64,000 nucleotides of DNA, taken from Ophthalmolycus amberensis (Eukaryota; Chordata; Actinopteri; Perciformes; Zoarcidae). Every line of letters starts with the position of its first letter. Positions within the stretch are counted from its first letter, which is position 1. Shown here piece after piece: positions 12,101 to 24,100 of this stretch. Position numbers and translations under genes: made by a program. Below the pieces are notes generated by a model. That model was given only the letters and a program-made list of their open reading frames with translations, was not told where the DNA came from and did no database searches. The DNA lies in assembly GCA_024529925.1 (NCBI GenBank), contig JAFEUB010001185.1:97001-161000 (forward strand). Direction: 5' to 3'.

Positions 12101-15100
12101 TCCAAATATTTTTCTTCGCTGCCTGAGTACTCTGCTTTTTGAAGTGAAACCTTTCAAATTCTGGAAAAAATCACTCCGGAGAAACAAGCCAAAACTCCTC
12201 GGAGAGACGAGACGAGCCGCTGAGTGATGGACGGCTGAGGAGATGGACGGCTGAAGAGATGTGCAGCAGGTATGGATGAGGGGGGGATGATCTCAGATCA
12301 GACAGACAATAAATGAGGAGAAGACAAGGTATAGGATTGGAGGAACTACGGAGAGAAGAGAAAGTGGGGGATTTGAAGAGAAAAAGGGGGGATACATATG
12401 GGCATGAATAAATTCATGCTAATGAAGCCTGACTGATGCACTGCTTCCAACCAGCACCTCATCTAATCCGCTCACTGGGAGAGAGACACAGATGGACACA
12501 GAGAGGGAGAGAGAGAGAGAACGGAGGAGGGCAGCTGAGGAAGAGAGAGAGAGTTGGAATCCCCTCTTGTCTGGCGGCCCAGATTATCTCTGGCAGCGAG
12601 GCATGCTGGGAGCCACAGCAGATTGCGGTCCACCCAAGGTTACAGTAGCCAGCGCCCACAATTGGATTGGACCGCGTTTAACGGTCAGCGTTGGGACGAG
12701 GGCAGCAAGGAGCTGCCGCGGAGCTCTCGAAAACACATATGTGTTGGCAGCATATTTCAGCCCGTCTGCACATTACTGAGCTGGCAGACTCAGACCCGAT
12801 CCAACGGGACTGGAATCAAAACACGTCCGGGCCAAGACTCGTCCGCGTGCCACACTGTCCGGAGAGGATGCGGTCGGGACGGCTTGAACATTTGCTTGCT
12901 TGTGGTTGAGGTGTGACCCTGAACCCCCTCACCCCCCACACTGCTCAGCACCAAATAGGAGAAAATGTCTATGAACTGAAGGATCGCTTGTTTCAGATCG
13001 GAACATTTTCACACTGGTTCAATCAGAAAAATGCTATTCTATCCAACCATTATCCTGTTCAGGGTACATCCTGGACAGGTCGCCAGACTATCGCAGGGCT
13101 GATAAAATTAAAATAATATAAAATAATAATAGAAATGCTATTAATGTGTAAACACAACAACAACAACCTCCAGAGGTTTTCAGGCTGCCAGGCGTGCCCG
13201 TTCATTTACCCATCCTCCTCCCCCTCTGCACTTTAACATGGTGCAGTCCGAGTCCCCTCCACTGTAAAGCCCATTCCATGACCTCACTTCTGAGGAGGGT
13301 TCTGTCACTGAAGGCTACTTTGACCAATTCTTAAAAAGTTTGCGTCCTACAGAAAGTCCTAGAAATCGTCAAAAGGAACACACTTTTTAAACATTCCCAT
13401 CTTTAGAACTGCTGACTAATACATTTATTTGATGTTATTTTAGGTTTTTTTTTATTATCTAATCACTTTAACCGTCTTTTATGGCCAACAACTGTTAACA
13501 CGTTAGCAGTAGGTGCGTCTTTGCTGTGAATGAAAGCAGTAAGTGAGCTGATGACGTATGCAAATCCACGACTTCAGCGTTCACCCTCGAGGTTGAGCAT
13601 TCACGCTAATGCTTTCCCTCGTCTCGCAGACAATAGGAGACCTTAATAAGATCCCCATCTACTTCTTCTGTTGAGGGGGGGGGGAGACCCCCCAGCAGAT
13701 GGTTGAGCGGGCATATCGTTTTTATATTTTTGTAACAGGCATTCTCCAGGTTATCTTACATCTTCTTTGAGTTCTGGATACTGTAAACTGTATTCATGAG
13801 GCCCTTCCCACCGCCTGGACCTCAGCGCCCCTGTTGGATGGTACGCTCTCTGTAGAATCTTTTGAAGGCTTGCCAAAGTGCTTTGATAATTCCATGCCCC
13901 AGAGCTGCTCCTTTGATCTTCAAATCTGATGCTGAACCACTATTATGTTCTACTACCGCCGAAGAGAGGTTTGATCTTCTCATGAGGATGACAACTGTCA
14001 ATGAAAGCCTGATCTGATCAATCACAACTAATACCGAATGACTCATTCAAAAGAACGTGCAACGTTCCTCATAACATGTCCGTATATATGCTAAGAGTAA
14101 AATGCATTAGTGCACTACAACAGTGGCTACCATTCAGAGCTGAGTTACGCATCGTGTTAATCTGCTGTTAGTGCTGACTAATATCCTCAGCACTTCCTGC
14201 TGCATGCCGCTTCACAGTAAAAGCCTTCCAGTGGCGTTCCATTGAAGCTGTGCATTACCATTAATACACTGCAATCTTCACGTCAATCATTTTACGAGAT
14301 AGCAATGTGTCTCTGAGGTCTTTAAAAGAAATCTATGAAAGTGAACCAATCGTTGTGTTGGAATCTGTATGTTAACTCTGATGTGTTGCACATGGACGTA
14401 TTTATTAACGGTGCCCTGACGACTTTTCTCCTAAAGAAACAAAAGTTCAGTTAACATTGAATGTTACTCCCCAAAATACATGTTGTGTATCATTGGGCTC
14501 TAACAAATGTGTTGAATGCATTTCCTTCCACGTGAAACATTTGCAAAGCAGATTAGTATTTTAAATCCCGCAAATTGTTTTTACATCCCTGAAAAAATGA
14601 ATATCTTTTGGATATCATTTGTCATTTGGACGGCCAAAGACATATATAAACGTCACCTTGAGCTGTCTTTTTTAGCAACGTAAGCAGCAACAATTGGTCA
14701 AATGGAGGACACAAACCAAAAGTGAACAGTAAAAGTAAAGTAAAAAAACTCATTGAAAAAAAAACCCCAGCAATGGAGATAAAACCAATGCAATAAATAA
14801 ACATCATGCTGTGTGACAGTGACAGGATGAGCTCAGACCAAAGGAAATAGAAAAGGCCCCGGGACAAAAGGTCATTTGAAATGCGAAGGCAATGTGCGCG
14901 ATGAGCTGAGGTGGTACTCACGATGTTGTTGTGCTCCGGCAGGTGGTTGTTGCTCAGCAGCTCGTCCTCATGAACCAGCGGGGAAGGTCTGGGAGCCGGA
15001 GGGGGGCTGATGTCTGCAGGCAGGGAGCCGGGGCTCCCCATCCAACTGATGGAGTTACCTGCATGGAGACACAACCCCATCACTGCCTGTGTGTGTGTGT

Positions 15101-18100
15101 GTGTGTGTCTGAACCCTCCTGGCCCCCGTGCTGTGATGCTGCATCTGAGTGGGCGTGAACCTACAGATCTATTTGGCAGCTTTATTGTCCGAGCTGTCGG
15201 TGGCTTGATAAATCACTGAGTTTTATGGGAAGCGCATTGACGCATCGATCCCGGCTTTACTGTTTGGACATACAGGCTCGGTGTGTATCGACGGCCTTAT
15301 CGACAGCTGCTGTGATTGAGTGACAGCCGGAGGGGCTTTACCCTCCGGCTCCGCTCCTCGCACCTCCTGAGCCCTGCAGAGGCCCGGCGCTGCAGACACA
15401 CACTGCAAAGCTCTTATGAATGCTGAGGCGGTAGCATGTGGCTGACACATAAAGAGGTAGAGTTCGGTTCATGCTGTGAAAGGCGCTGCAGGAACCAGCA
15501 GACAGATTCAGCAGACATTTTTTTAAAGTCATTCCCTTTGAGTTGTTCCTCAGAGTGTCTTCGATGGTGACACATTAATTCTGTTTTCATAAGTCGGGTC
15601 CTCAGATACATGATTCAAAACAGGGGGTTATTAAAACAATATGGATAGCAGTATTGTTGGTAAGTCTTTTAAATGTGACAAACAATACCCAAAATTCTAA
15701 ATAATCAATTGAGTTTGGGTAAAAACGTCTGAAACTGCACACAGGGCACCATAGGACAGGAATACATAACATGAAAGCATACGGAATAGTAATTATAATA
15801 GAAATAATTTGCTTTTAAATTCTATTCTTGATTAGACCTGAGAAAGAGCCTCTAAATAAATAAAAATATGTACATGCAGTAGGAATCAAAGGAATCTTTC
15901 AACTACATTTGCACAAATATCCTGAACACCAAGAATGAGTTTAGTTCCACATTTTGGGAAAATATTTTCATTTTGAAGTTGAGAAGATTGAAACAAATCT
16001 CATGTCTGTGTTTTTAGTGTCGAGCTGGATTCAGGATGCGGTTAGCTTAGCTTAGCATAAAGACTGGAACCAGAGGGAAACAGCTAGTCTGGCTTTGTCC
16101 AATGTTAGTTTTTATAAACACACGTAGAACTGAAGCTCACTCATTAACATGATATATCTCTTTTATTTTATTTAATGTAAAACAGAGTTTTACCTAGTGA
16201 GTTAATTTAATACCATTCTATTTTATTGTATATACTGTGCATTTTTAATTTTCTTTAAATGTATTATATTCTGCTCTGTTATTTTATTGTATTGTATATA
16301 TTGAGCATCTTTCATACTTAATATTTTTATGTTTACTCTGTAACTTCGTTTGCTGCTGCCACAATCAAATTTCCCCCTGGGGATGACTAAAGTATCTATC
16401 CATCCATCTATCTATCCATTCATCTATCCATCTATCTATCTATCCATCCATCTATCCATTCATCCATTCATCCATTCATCCATCTATCCATCTATCCATC
16501 CATCTATCCATTCATCCATCCATCCATCTATCTATCCATCCATCTATCCATCTATCTATCTATCCATCCATCTATCCATTCATCCATCTATCTATCTATC
16601 CATCCATCTATCCATTCATCCATCTATCCATCTATCTATCTATCCATCCATCTATCCATTCATCCATCTATCTATCTATCCATCCATCTATCCATTCATC
16701 CATCTATCTATCTATCTATCCATCCATCTATCCATTCATCCATCTATCCATCTATCTATCCATCCATCTATCCATCCATCCATCTATCCATTCATCCATC
16801 TATCTATCTATCCATCTATCCATCTATCCATCCATCTATCCATCCATCTATCCATCCATCCATCTATCCATTCATCCATCTATCTATCTATCCATCTAGC
16901 CATCTATCTATCCATCCATCTATCTATCTAAACAAAAATAATTTCTCAAACTGCCTCTTGAGAAATAATCCCTGCACTTATGTGCAGTGTCTCTGACTTC
17001 TGTGTGCGTTGCCAGATACCATTGCTGTGCACAGGTTTTGGTTTTGCTCTCTAAACAGGCACGCTGGTACCAAAACTGGCAACCTCACTGTGATAACAAG
17101 GTTGCGGTCGAAAAGTCCGAAAATGACCTCCTAACGTCTATTCCTAACCAATCATTTTCTTGACCTCTATGGAAAACGTCACAGGGTCAAGGAAAGGTGT
17201 GAAGGAGAATGCATGAGGAGCTAGGAAAGGACAGCCGTGGTGCTCAGAGGATCTGACTACACTTTGGTAATTATGATGCAACGGCGGATGTCACATGACG
17301 TAGGTCTGGCATGGCGAAACTACAACGAAGAAGGACTACAAAAAGCACAACTAAAACATAACCCCATCAAATCTAATTTTTTTCTTCTGATGCTTCTTGT
17401 TGTTACAATTACAATTTGTTCGTTGACAGTTTTCTGTATTTACTGTTCATTTTATTTTGTATTCTTTTTTTAAACTTTGTTACATGTTCAAAGTATAAAT
17501 ATACCTACAACTAAACTAATTGGTTGTCACTGTCTATTCATATTCATTCAAATGAATCCCATTAGTTTATAACTGTATGAAAATAATTGTGAAACCTGTA
17601 TAAGACAGGTATATCATTAGTTTTCATGAATGGTGCGTTCCTTTAAATGAGGAATTGTGAGGCGGCATTATCTTCTGTCCTTTGGTAAAGGATGGTCTAG
17701 TGTTTCCTAAGCTAAAGGAGCCAAGAAGGGAAGCATTGAAGCACCTCCTTAGCATTTAGAGAATTCAAACTGCTCTTATCATGGCGGCCACTTGGATACT
17801 TCCGGGCTAAAAGCACTTTTTGACCACAGCCCAGGACTCCGGTAAGCTCTGCAGAGTCATGGTGCTCAAATGATGTTAGCCACAAAATAGTTCCAGCACA
17901 TAACTCGCTCTAAAATGAAGACATGTCATGTTTGCATTTAAGTTTGTGTTCGGATTAAATGGACAAAATGGCAAATGTGTAAGCTTTGAAGGTGTTTTTG
18001 AACTATGGCCATACTAGCTGTTTCCCCCTGCTTCCAGTCTTTATGCTAAGCTAGGCTAACCACATCCTGATTAAGCTCCGTACTTAGGCACCTTTAAAAG

Positions 18101-21100
18101 CAAGCTTTCTCAATCCACTCAATCCACCTGTTGCTTCAGACTGAGCCCTTGTATCAGTTGTCTATTGCTAGATTAATGAACAAATACAAGTTCCACCTCC
18201 TCGGCACGGTGGGGCTCCTTTTGGTCTGATTTTCACCAGACATTTTAATAACCTCACTATAAAAACAACAACAATAACAATGAGCAGAGGGCCCTTATTG
18301 AATCCCCGTTCTTCCCGCTCTATGTGAATTAGTGTACACAAGTATCCATCAGATGCAGTGCACGTAGTAGAATCCACATGGCATTTTAATTCGATAGAGC
18401 CTATAGAGTCCCAGACAGCCACCAGTTCCCCTCTCCTGAAATACTAGCCGGCCCAAGGTCCTGTATAAATGATGTGGTAATTTCATTAAATGCAAATTTA
18501 GGTGATATTGTGGTATAGCGGTGCATACTCCTAAACAAATTAATCAAATGACCACAATCAAACTGGCACATTTAAAACCAAGAGCTCTGGTAGGCCACTG
18601 GGCCAGTCGGGTCATTCTCACTCCCAACTCGTGAAATACAGCAGCTTGGTCAGTGGCCCTTCGCTTTCAGACTGTGACTCTCTAGATACCCGTCTAGTGT
18701 CAGTTCTCAGCTTGTGCACGTACAGTTTCTTCCCTTTACGAGCACAGAGTCTCTTTTCAAAAATAACTTCCAAAGTTTACTGGGTTTTAAGGTTTACTTC
18801 AGGAGAAAAAAGAGGAAAAGATTGTGGTTTGGGTTAAAATAAGTACGATTCTTGAGAGGAAATAAGTATGTTTGTTTTGCAACGGACGTTAATACGTATA
18901 AGTAACGTAACAAAACTAAGGTAAAATGAGTAAACCCCGACTTTGTTTCCCACTGACAGCTGTCTCCTTGGTGAAAGTCCTGTGTTTGTGACCCATCCAA
19001 CCTCCCCTCCCATGCACCTTACTCTCGCTCTTTATACCCCGTCAGTGTCTGCGTAACAGGCAGAGCTGGAAACTCAGTGGCTATCTGCAGGTCTTGTTGG
19101 CGAGCTACTTCGGGCGGCAAGCTTATGTTTCAGAACGAACGCTCAACAGCGAATAGTTTAGAATAAAGTGCCGAGTACCAAGCGTCGATATTTGACTAGT
19201 CAGGAGGGGGAACGGGCTGCCCAGCCGGTAACCCAGCCTCAACGACGACATTTTGGATTAGAATCAGGAGTTGTTTGGTCTAAGAAAAATGCTGTATTAA
19301 AAGTGTGAAGCAGTCAACACATCAACTGCAAATACAACAAGAAATGATGATAACAATGATGATAAACTCTCTGAAATCTGATCGAAATGTCATCGCTGTA
19401 TCCCTTCAGTTTGAAGGGACTTGTAATAGTCCAATGGACTGGTGCATCACCTCAGAGACCGAACACAGCATCTGAAAAGACCAATACATGACACACGTGT
19501 GTAGCGTGTAGAGACTCACGCAGGCAGGTGTTGTGGGTGAACATGCGCTGCAGCCTCAGACAGTCCTGCCACTGGTTGCCGCTGCCTTCACAGTTACACC
19601 ACAGCGACACTTCTGAAGAGCTGTTGCTGACGTAGTTGGGTGTCATGATGGTACCTACAGGTCAGAGGGGTCAAAGTTGGCAAATGTTAGCTTCTGTACA
19701 AGTTCAAGGACCGAGGGGTTTTACTTTACTGTTAATCTGTATCACAGTAACTCAGGGATGTAAACACAATCGCCAGATGCAACATTAGCCTGGAAGCCTC
19801 TGCTGGCTTCCACCCTGCATTTTACTTTGAGCAATTTGGGAGGAGAATAAGCTAAATTACTTCACGGCACGACACAGAAAGAGGATGCTGTTCTTCTACT
19901 TCAAACAAAGCTGAAACATAGCCGGTAGAAATAAATGATGTAGCCTCTGTGACTTCTCATAGGGGAGCTGAGAGGACATTTTGAAGTTCGGAGTTGGTGT
20001 TTTTTTTTGGGGGTCATTAACTACGACGTTGGAGCTGGGTCAATTAGCCTTGCTCAAAGTTCTATAATGCACCTAAACATCTGTAATACTCACTAATTAA
20101 CATGTTGCATCTAATTGTTTTGCAGCTTAATGGTCGTAACACCTGTAGAGTGCCAACAAAAAAACAATATATATTTCCGATATTGTTATCTTCTTCAGGA
20201 AAACAATGCACTGCAATCACATTAATTGATTATCTCTGGCAGCTACCCTTTGGTAAATATGTGGATTATGCAAGCTTTAAGAAAGCTATGAACCTCATAG
20301 AAAAGTCATTCATCACTGTCAGAGCAGGCAGAGAGACTCACTGCCTCATATCCACATCTCTTGTCAGCTATCACGCGTCCTCACTTTCTAGCTTGCTGCT
20401 TCTTCTCCTCCATGTCTGCTCCGTCTGATCACCTGGCTGACACACTTCCTCCCTCTCCCCCCCATTACTCTCCCGACCAACTGATGGTTTGGGCCTCTAT
20501 GTATGGAAGTTCATTTATGAAACAAAAGAACGGAAAAATTAAATAAACCAAATACTAAATTGTGACAAAAAATGTGGTTATTTCCCTGGTTTACAAAATA
20601 GTTAAGCCGCGGTTCCATTCATTCTACAACTGAGGGTGCACCTCGGTGTAGCGTCCCACTTATGCACAGCTCCCGATCCACGCTCCATTCCAGTTGGTAG
20701 CGGTAACGCACCACAACATTATTTCCCAGGAATTCAACTCCATTTGGCTGTCTATGTATTCCTTAAAGGCAAATTCTATAAATGTGGGTAATAGCAGATT
20801 TCCTTGATAACAAAACAAGAATCCCTTTTGTTATCTTCTTCTCTCTCCTGGCAAACCAGCGAGAGTTGGATTCATTTCTTTTATCTTGGAGTCTGCAAGG
20901 ACCCTTGAGGAAATAAGCAGATGGCGACATTTATGTCACACGCACCAAAGTAGACCCCCGTGGACACAAAAAGTATGAATTGGCCATGACGTTTTGTTAA
21001 CATACTCATGTAGCCTAGTAGCTCAGCTACTTAGTCTGGGAGATTGGTATTTGATTTGTAGATGACAGCATTAAGGAAGGGATTGAAATAAACTTAAATA

Positions 21101-21121
21101 AACAAAGAACTCTTTGGTGGT

Positions 21122-21187
<66 letters not shown>

Positions 21188-24100
21188 GGTTCTTGATACT
21201 GAAGTCTTCAGTGGTGCACACTGGAACTAGGCTGCTGTACAATAAATGAGATGGTGGGATCCAACAGGATCCTGCTTTATTTCTGGGTCCAATGCACTCG
21301 TGACTGCTCTGCTCTGAGGTTGGATCTGAGCACCAACATCAGTTGTGATCACAATACTGCGCTCTCCTGCTCCTCTGAGCTGACATCGTGACTTTATTGG
21401 TTATCATTATCTTTTTTTCCCATTTTTCTTTCTGTTTGCCTGCTCGGTAGCTCTACCTCTAGTATTTATACTTGGTAGATGTCAGTAGTTGATCAGAAAT
21501 CAAAATTACTGCCAAGTTATGTTACATAGTTCAAGTGCCCAAGGCCTCTCAAGTGTCAGGGAAATCTGCATTAGGATTTTCAAAATGTCCTACAGACAAA
21601 CATATAACATATCAAGAAATCCTCTCCGAGCAGTTATGTTCTGCTGGCAGTGAGAATGAAATTCACACCACTCCTCCTTTCCTAACCGTTCCCCCCTACA
21701 TCCCGTACCGATGAGTCCAGCGTAGGCTCGGAGGCACAGGCCTGCTGAGTCTTTCAGACAGCCGCTGGGCGTCAGAGGAGATGGCTGGCAGTTATTAAGG
21801 AAATCCGCCAGTCTGGACCTGGCAACAACACAAACAACAACTCAGCATCAAACACAAGAAGTGGGTTGGAAATCCGGGTGTGCATGTTCGGGGTGTGTTT
21901 GCATGCAAATCAATTTGGGTTCAAGAGATGTAGGGTTTTCAGTCCAACACCGTTTCATATCGGACTTTGTGATTTCTATGCATTGTTGAGGGCAAATACC
22001 AACTTTGCCGGTTTTCAATATACACCAATTTGTATCACTGTTCTCTCTAATCATTAACATCACAAGATGGAAGAGCCAATCAAACTAAACACTACAATTA
22101 GTGAGCAATCATTGCACGAGATTTAAATCCGTAAATATATTAACAGAAGAAAAGTAAATCTCCAAGAATCGTCAGATAGAATGAACTTTGACATATGAAT
22201 TGGCAAAGTGGACCAATAGCAAATCATCGCGACAGTGCTGAGCTCTACTTCTGTGTTCACACTACCACCAACAAAGCAACAGGCTTTTCATTGCACGAGT
22301 CATTTTCAAGAGAGGAAGCTACAAACTGAAGGCACTGAGCGTGACGCTCCACAATTTAAAGTTTAACAGACCTCAAAGTTGACCACAAGCGTCTACCGAT
22401 CATATTTTTTTTGTTTCACTATTTCCGGTACCTTTCTCCTTAACTCCAATTCCGTTTCACGACCCTTCGCCGTGTCGTTGGAGCGCTGAAAATCATTGAT
22501 GTATGATTTGATGTATAGCATGTCTCGCCCCGTCACGCAGCAACAAGTGTTGGGCCTACAGTTGTAGCTTCATATCACTGGCTTCCATTGAACACTTGAA
22601 GCCTTTTGCTTTGCCAGTCGTAGTGTGAACATAAGGAAACAGGGAGCTGGAGAGGCCCACGCACTACATAACCCTACTGTGTCAAAGCATAAGCTGCTCC
22701 ACAAATACAGTTAGAACATTTAAATTAATATATTTTACTACAATTAAGACTGTTATATGTTGGTTAGCTGCTTTTGAGGATTATTTGCTGCTATTCTACC
22801 TTGCCACCTGAAGTAGCTCGCCAACAAGCCTTGCAAATAGCCACTGAGTTTCCAGGTCTGCTTATTATACACACAGATGAATTTTGCTGTACATGCAACT
22901 GTGGTTAAATGCATACAGTGGGCGGATGATGTTAATAAGCTCAAATGTCTTTCTATGCCTTGCCCAATATCAGGATATCAACAATGTGATCTTATTTTGC
23001 TGCCATGGGTTAATGACTATAACTGTTAGCCAGCACTGTGGGGGATCAATTAACCATTGATAATCGAATGTCATAGTCGCCACCAATATTTAGAGACAGT
23101 AGTCTAAATTCCCTGATTCCTTTATGGCACCAAATAACACTTCAACACTCTACAATAAATATGTAATCAAACTGTCTAGAGGTGCACCGATTGATCGGCT
23201 GACAAACCAAACCAGCCAGTCAGCTGATTGCTGATTGGCCATCACCGGTGACCAGCCGATCAGGCTCTTGAATCATGTTTTTTTAACACTTGTGAAACAG
23301 AATGTAGGGCCAAGCAAGTGTCGGAATATCGCATCGCTTATCAGCGGACGCTTTCTGTCAACACTGGGTCCGTCAAACATGCACTTCTTCTATTATGTCA
23401 TGTAAACAAACCACATACCTATCAACCGTGAACTTGAGATCAGACTGGAGACATCACAAATGTTTGTGTATGCTGTCAATTCGAATTTTTAGGAAGAAAA
23501 TGAGAATCTGCAGGTCGGACTTCAAAAAAGAAAAAGAAATCAGCCAAGAAAATAGCAAGCGGTGCTTCTCTAAAACTGCCTTGAATAATCTTATAGTATA
23601 GCATCGGCCCCCTACATTGGTCTGGGCTTCATGTCTAACCTGCAAAGGTCGTCTCGGCGGCAGAAACTCTGCTGGTGGAGGCAGTTCGGTTGCAGACCCT
23701 CCATCTCCTGAAAGGAGCAGGACGGGACAATGGTTTTCCTCCTCCTCTCACCACACAGGGTGTCGGTGCAGGGGCAGAAGAGGACGCCCAGGCTGTACTC
23801 CTCAGGCACCCGCTCCAGGAAGCGCCGCAGGCCCCGGTAGCACTTGTGCTGGTTGCATCGGTTGGTCCCGGGCACCCGTTTGGTGCAAGCCAGGACATAC
23901 TCTGATCGCAGAGAGCCGCACTTCTCGTACAGGCCACAGTCCTGCGCTGCCTTCAGGCACTGGTTCTCACCATCCAGTTGCATGAAAGATGACGCTAAAG
24001 GGGTTGAGGAAAAGTCAAATTAGCCGAACGCAAAGCACCAGTGTGTGCAGAAAGTTGTGAAGAGTGCCAAAAATGGAAGTGCCAAACCTTGTACGATTAT

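Larger units (their letters stand above)
9123..14921 (-). other. Intron 7 of the gfra3-like gene
   Basis: 5.8 kb between GTGAGT at 14921 and TTAG at 9123. It carries a minus-oriented SINE (11532-11807) and a fragment of a second SINE family (13050-13100). A GC-richer island at 12430-12920 has several overlapping frames but no recognised domain or splice-supported exon. The rest is unremarkable AT-rich sequence. Confidence 0.8.
15059..19519 (-). other. Intron 6 of the gfra3-like gene
   Basis: 4.5 kb with GTGAGT donor at 19519 and CAG acceptor at 15059. It holds a dispersed fish repeat (15944-16165), a LINE tail running into a tetranucleotide array (16340-16930), a reverse copy of part of the first repeat (17985-18095) and another dispersed repeat (18805-19010). 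No further exon is seen. Confidence 0.8.

Noticed and set aside
12436..12916. Possible extra exon or separate gene in the GC-richer island of intron 7
   Set aside because: Several overlapping frames, none with a domain or matching splice phase; exons 7 and 8 already join in frame without it.
16393..16930. CRISPR-like array of short repeats
   Set aside because: Uniform tetranucleotides without unique spacers in a vertebrate genome; a microsatellite.
16350..16931. 193-codon open frame of Ile/His/Pro/Ser/Tyr repeats
   Set aside because: Direct product of a 4 bp satellite that lacks stops in this frame; no gene signal.
23983..23983. ATG in exon 4 as the true start of a short receptor
   Set aside because: It lies 11 nt inside the exon, has no signal peptide, and upstream exons fit in phase; an alternative promoter cannot be excluded.
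23617..23985. Plus-strand and other-frame open frames over exon 4
   Set aside because: Shadows of GFRA exon 4; the minus-strand frame has the conserved cysteine pattern and splice sites.
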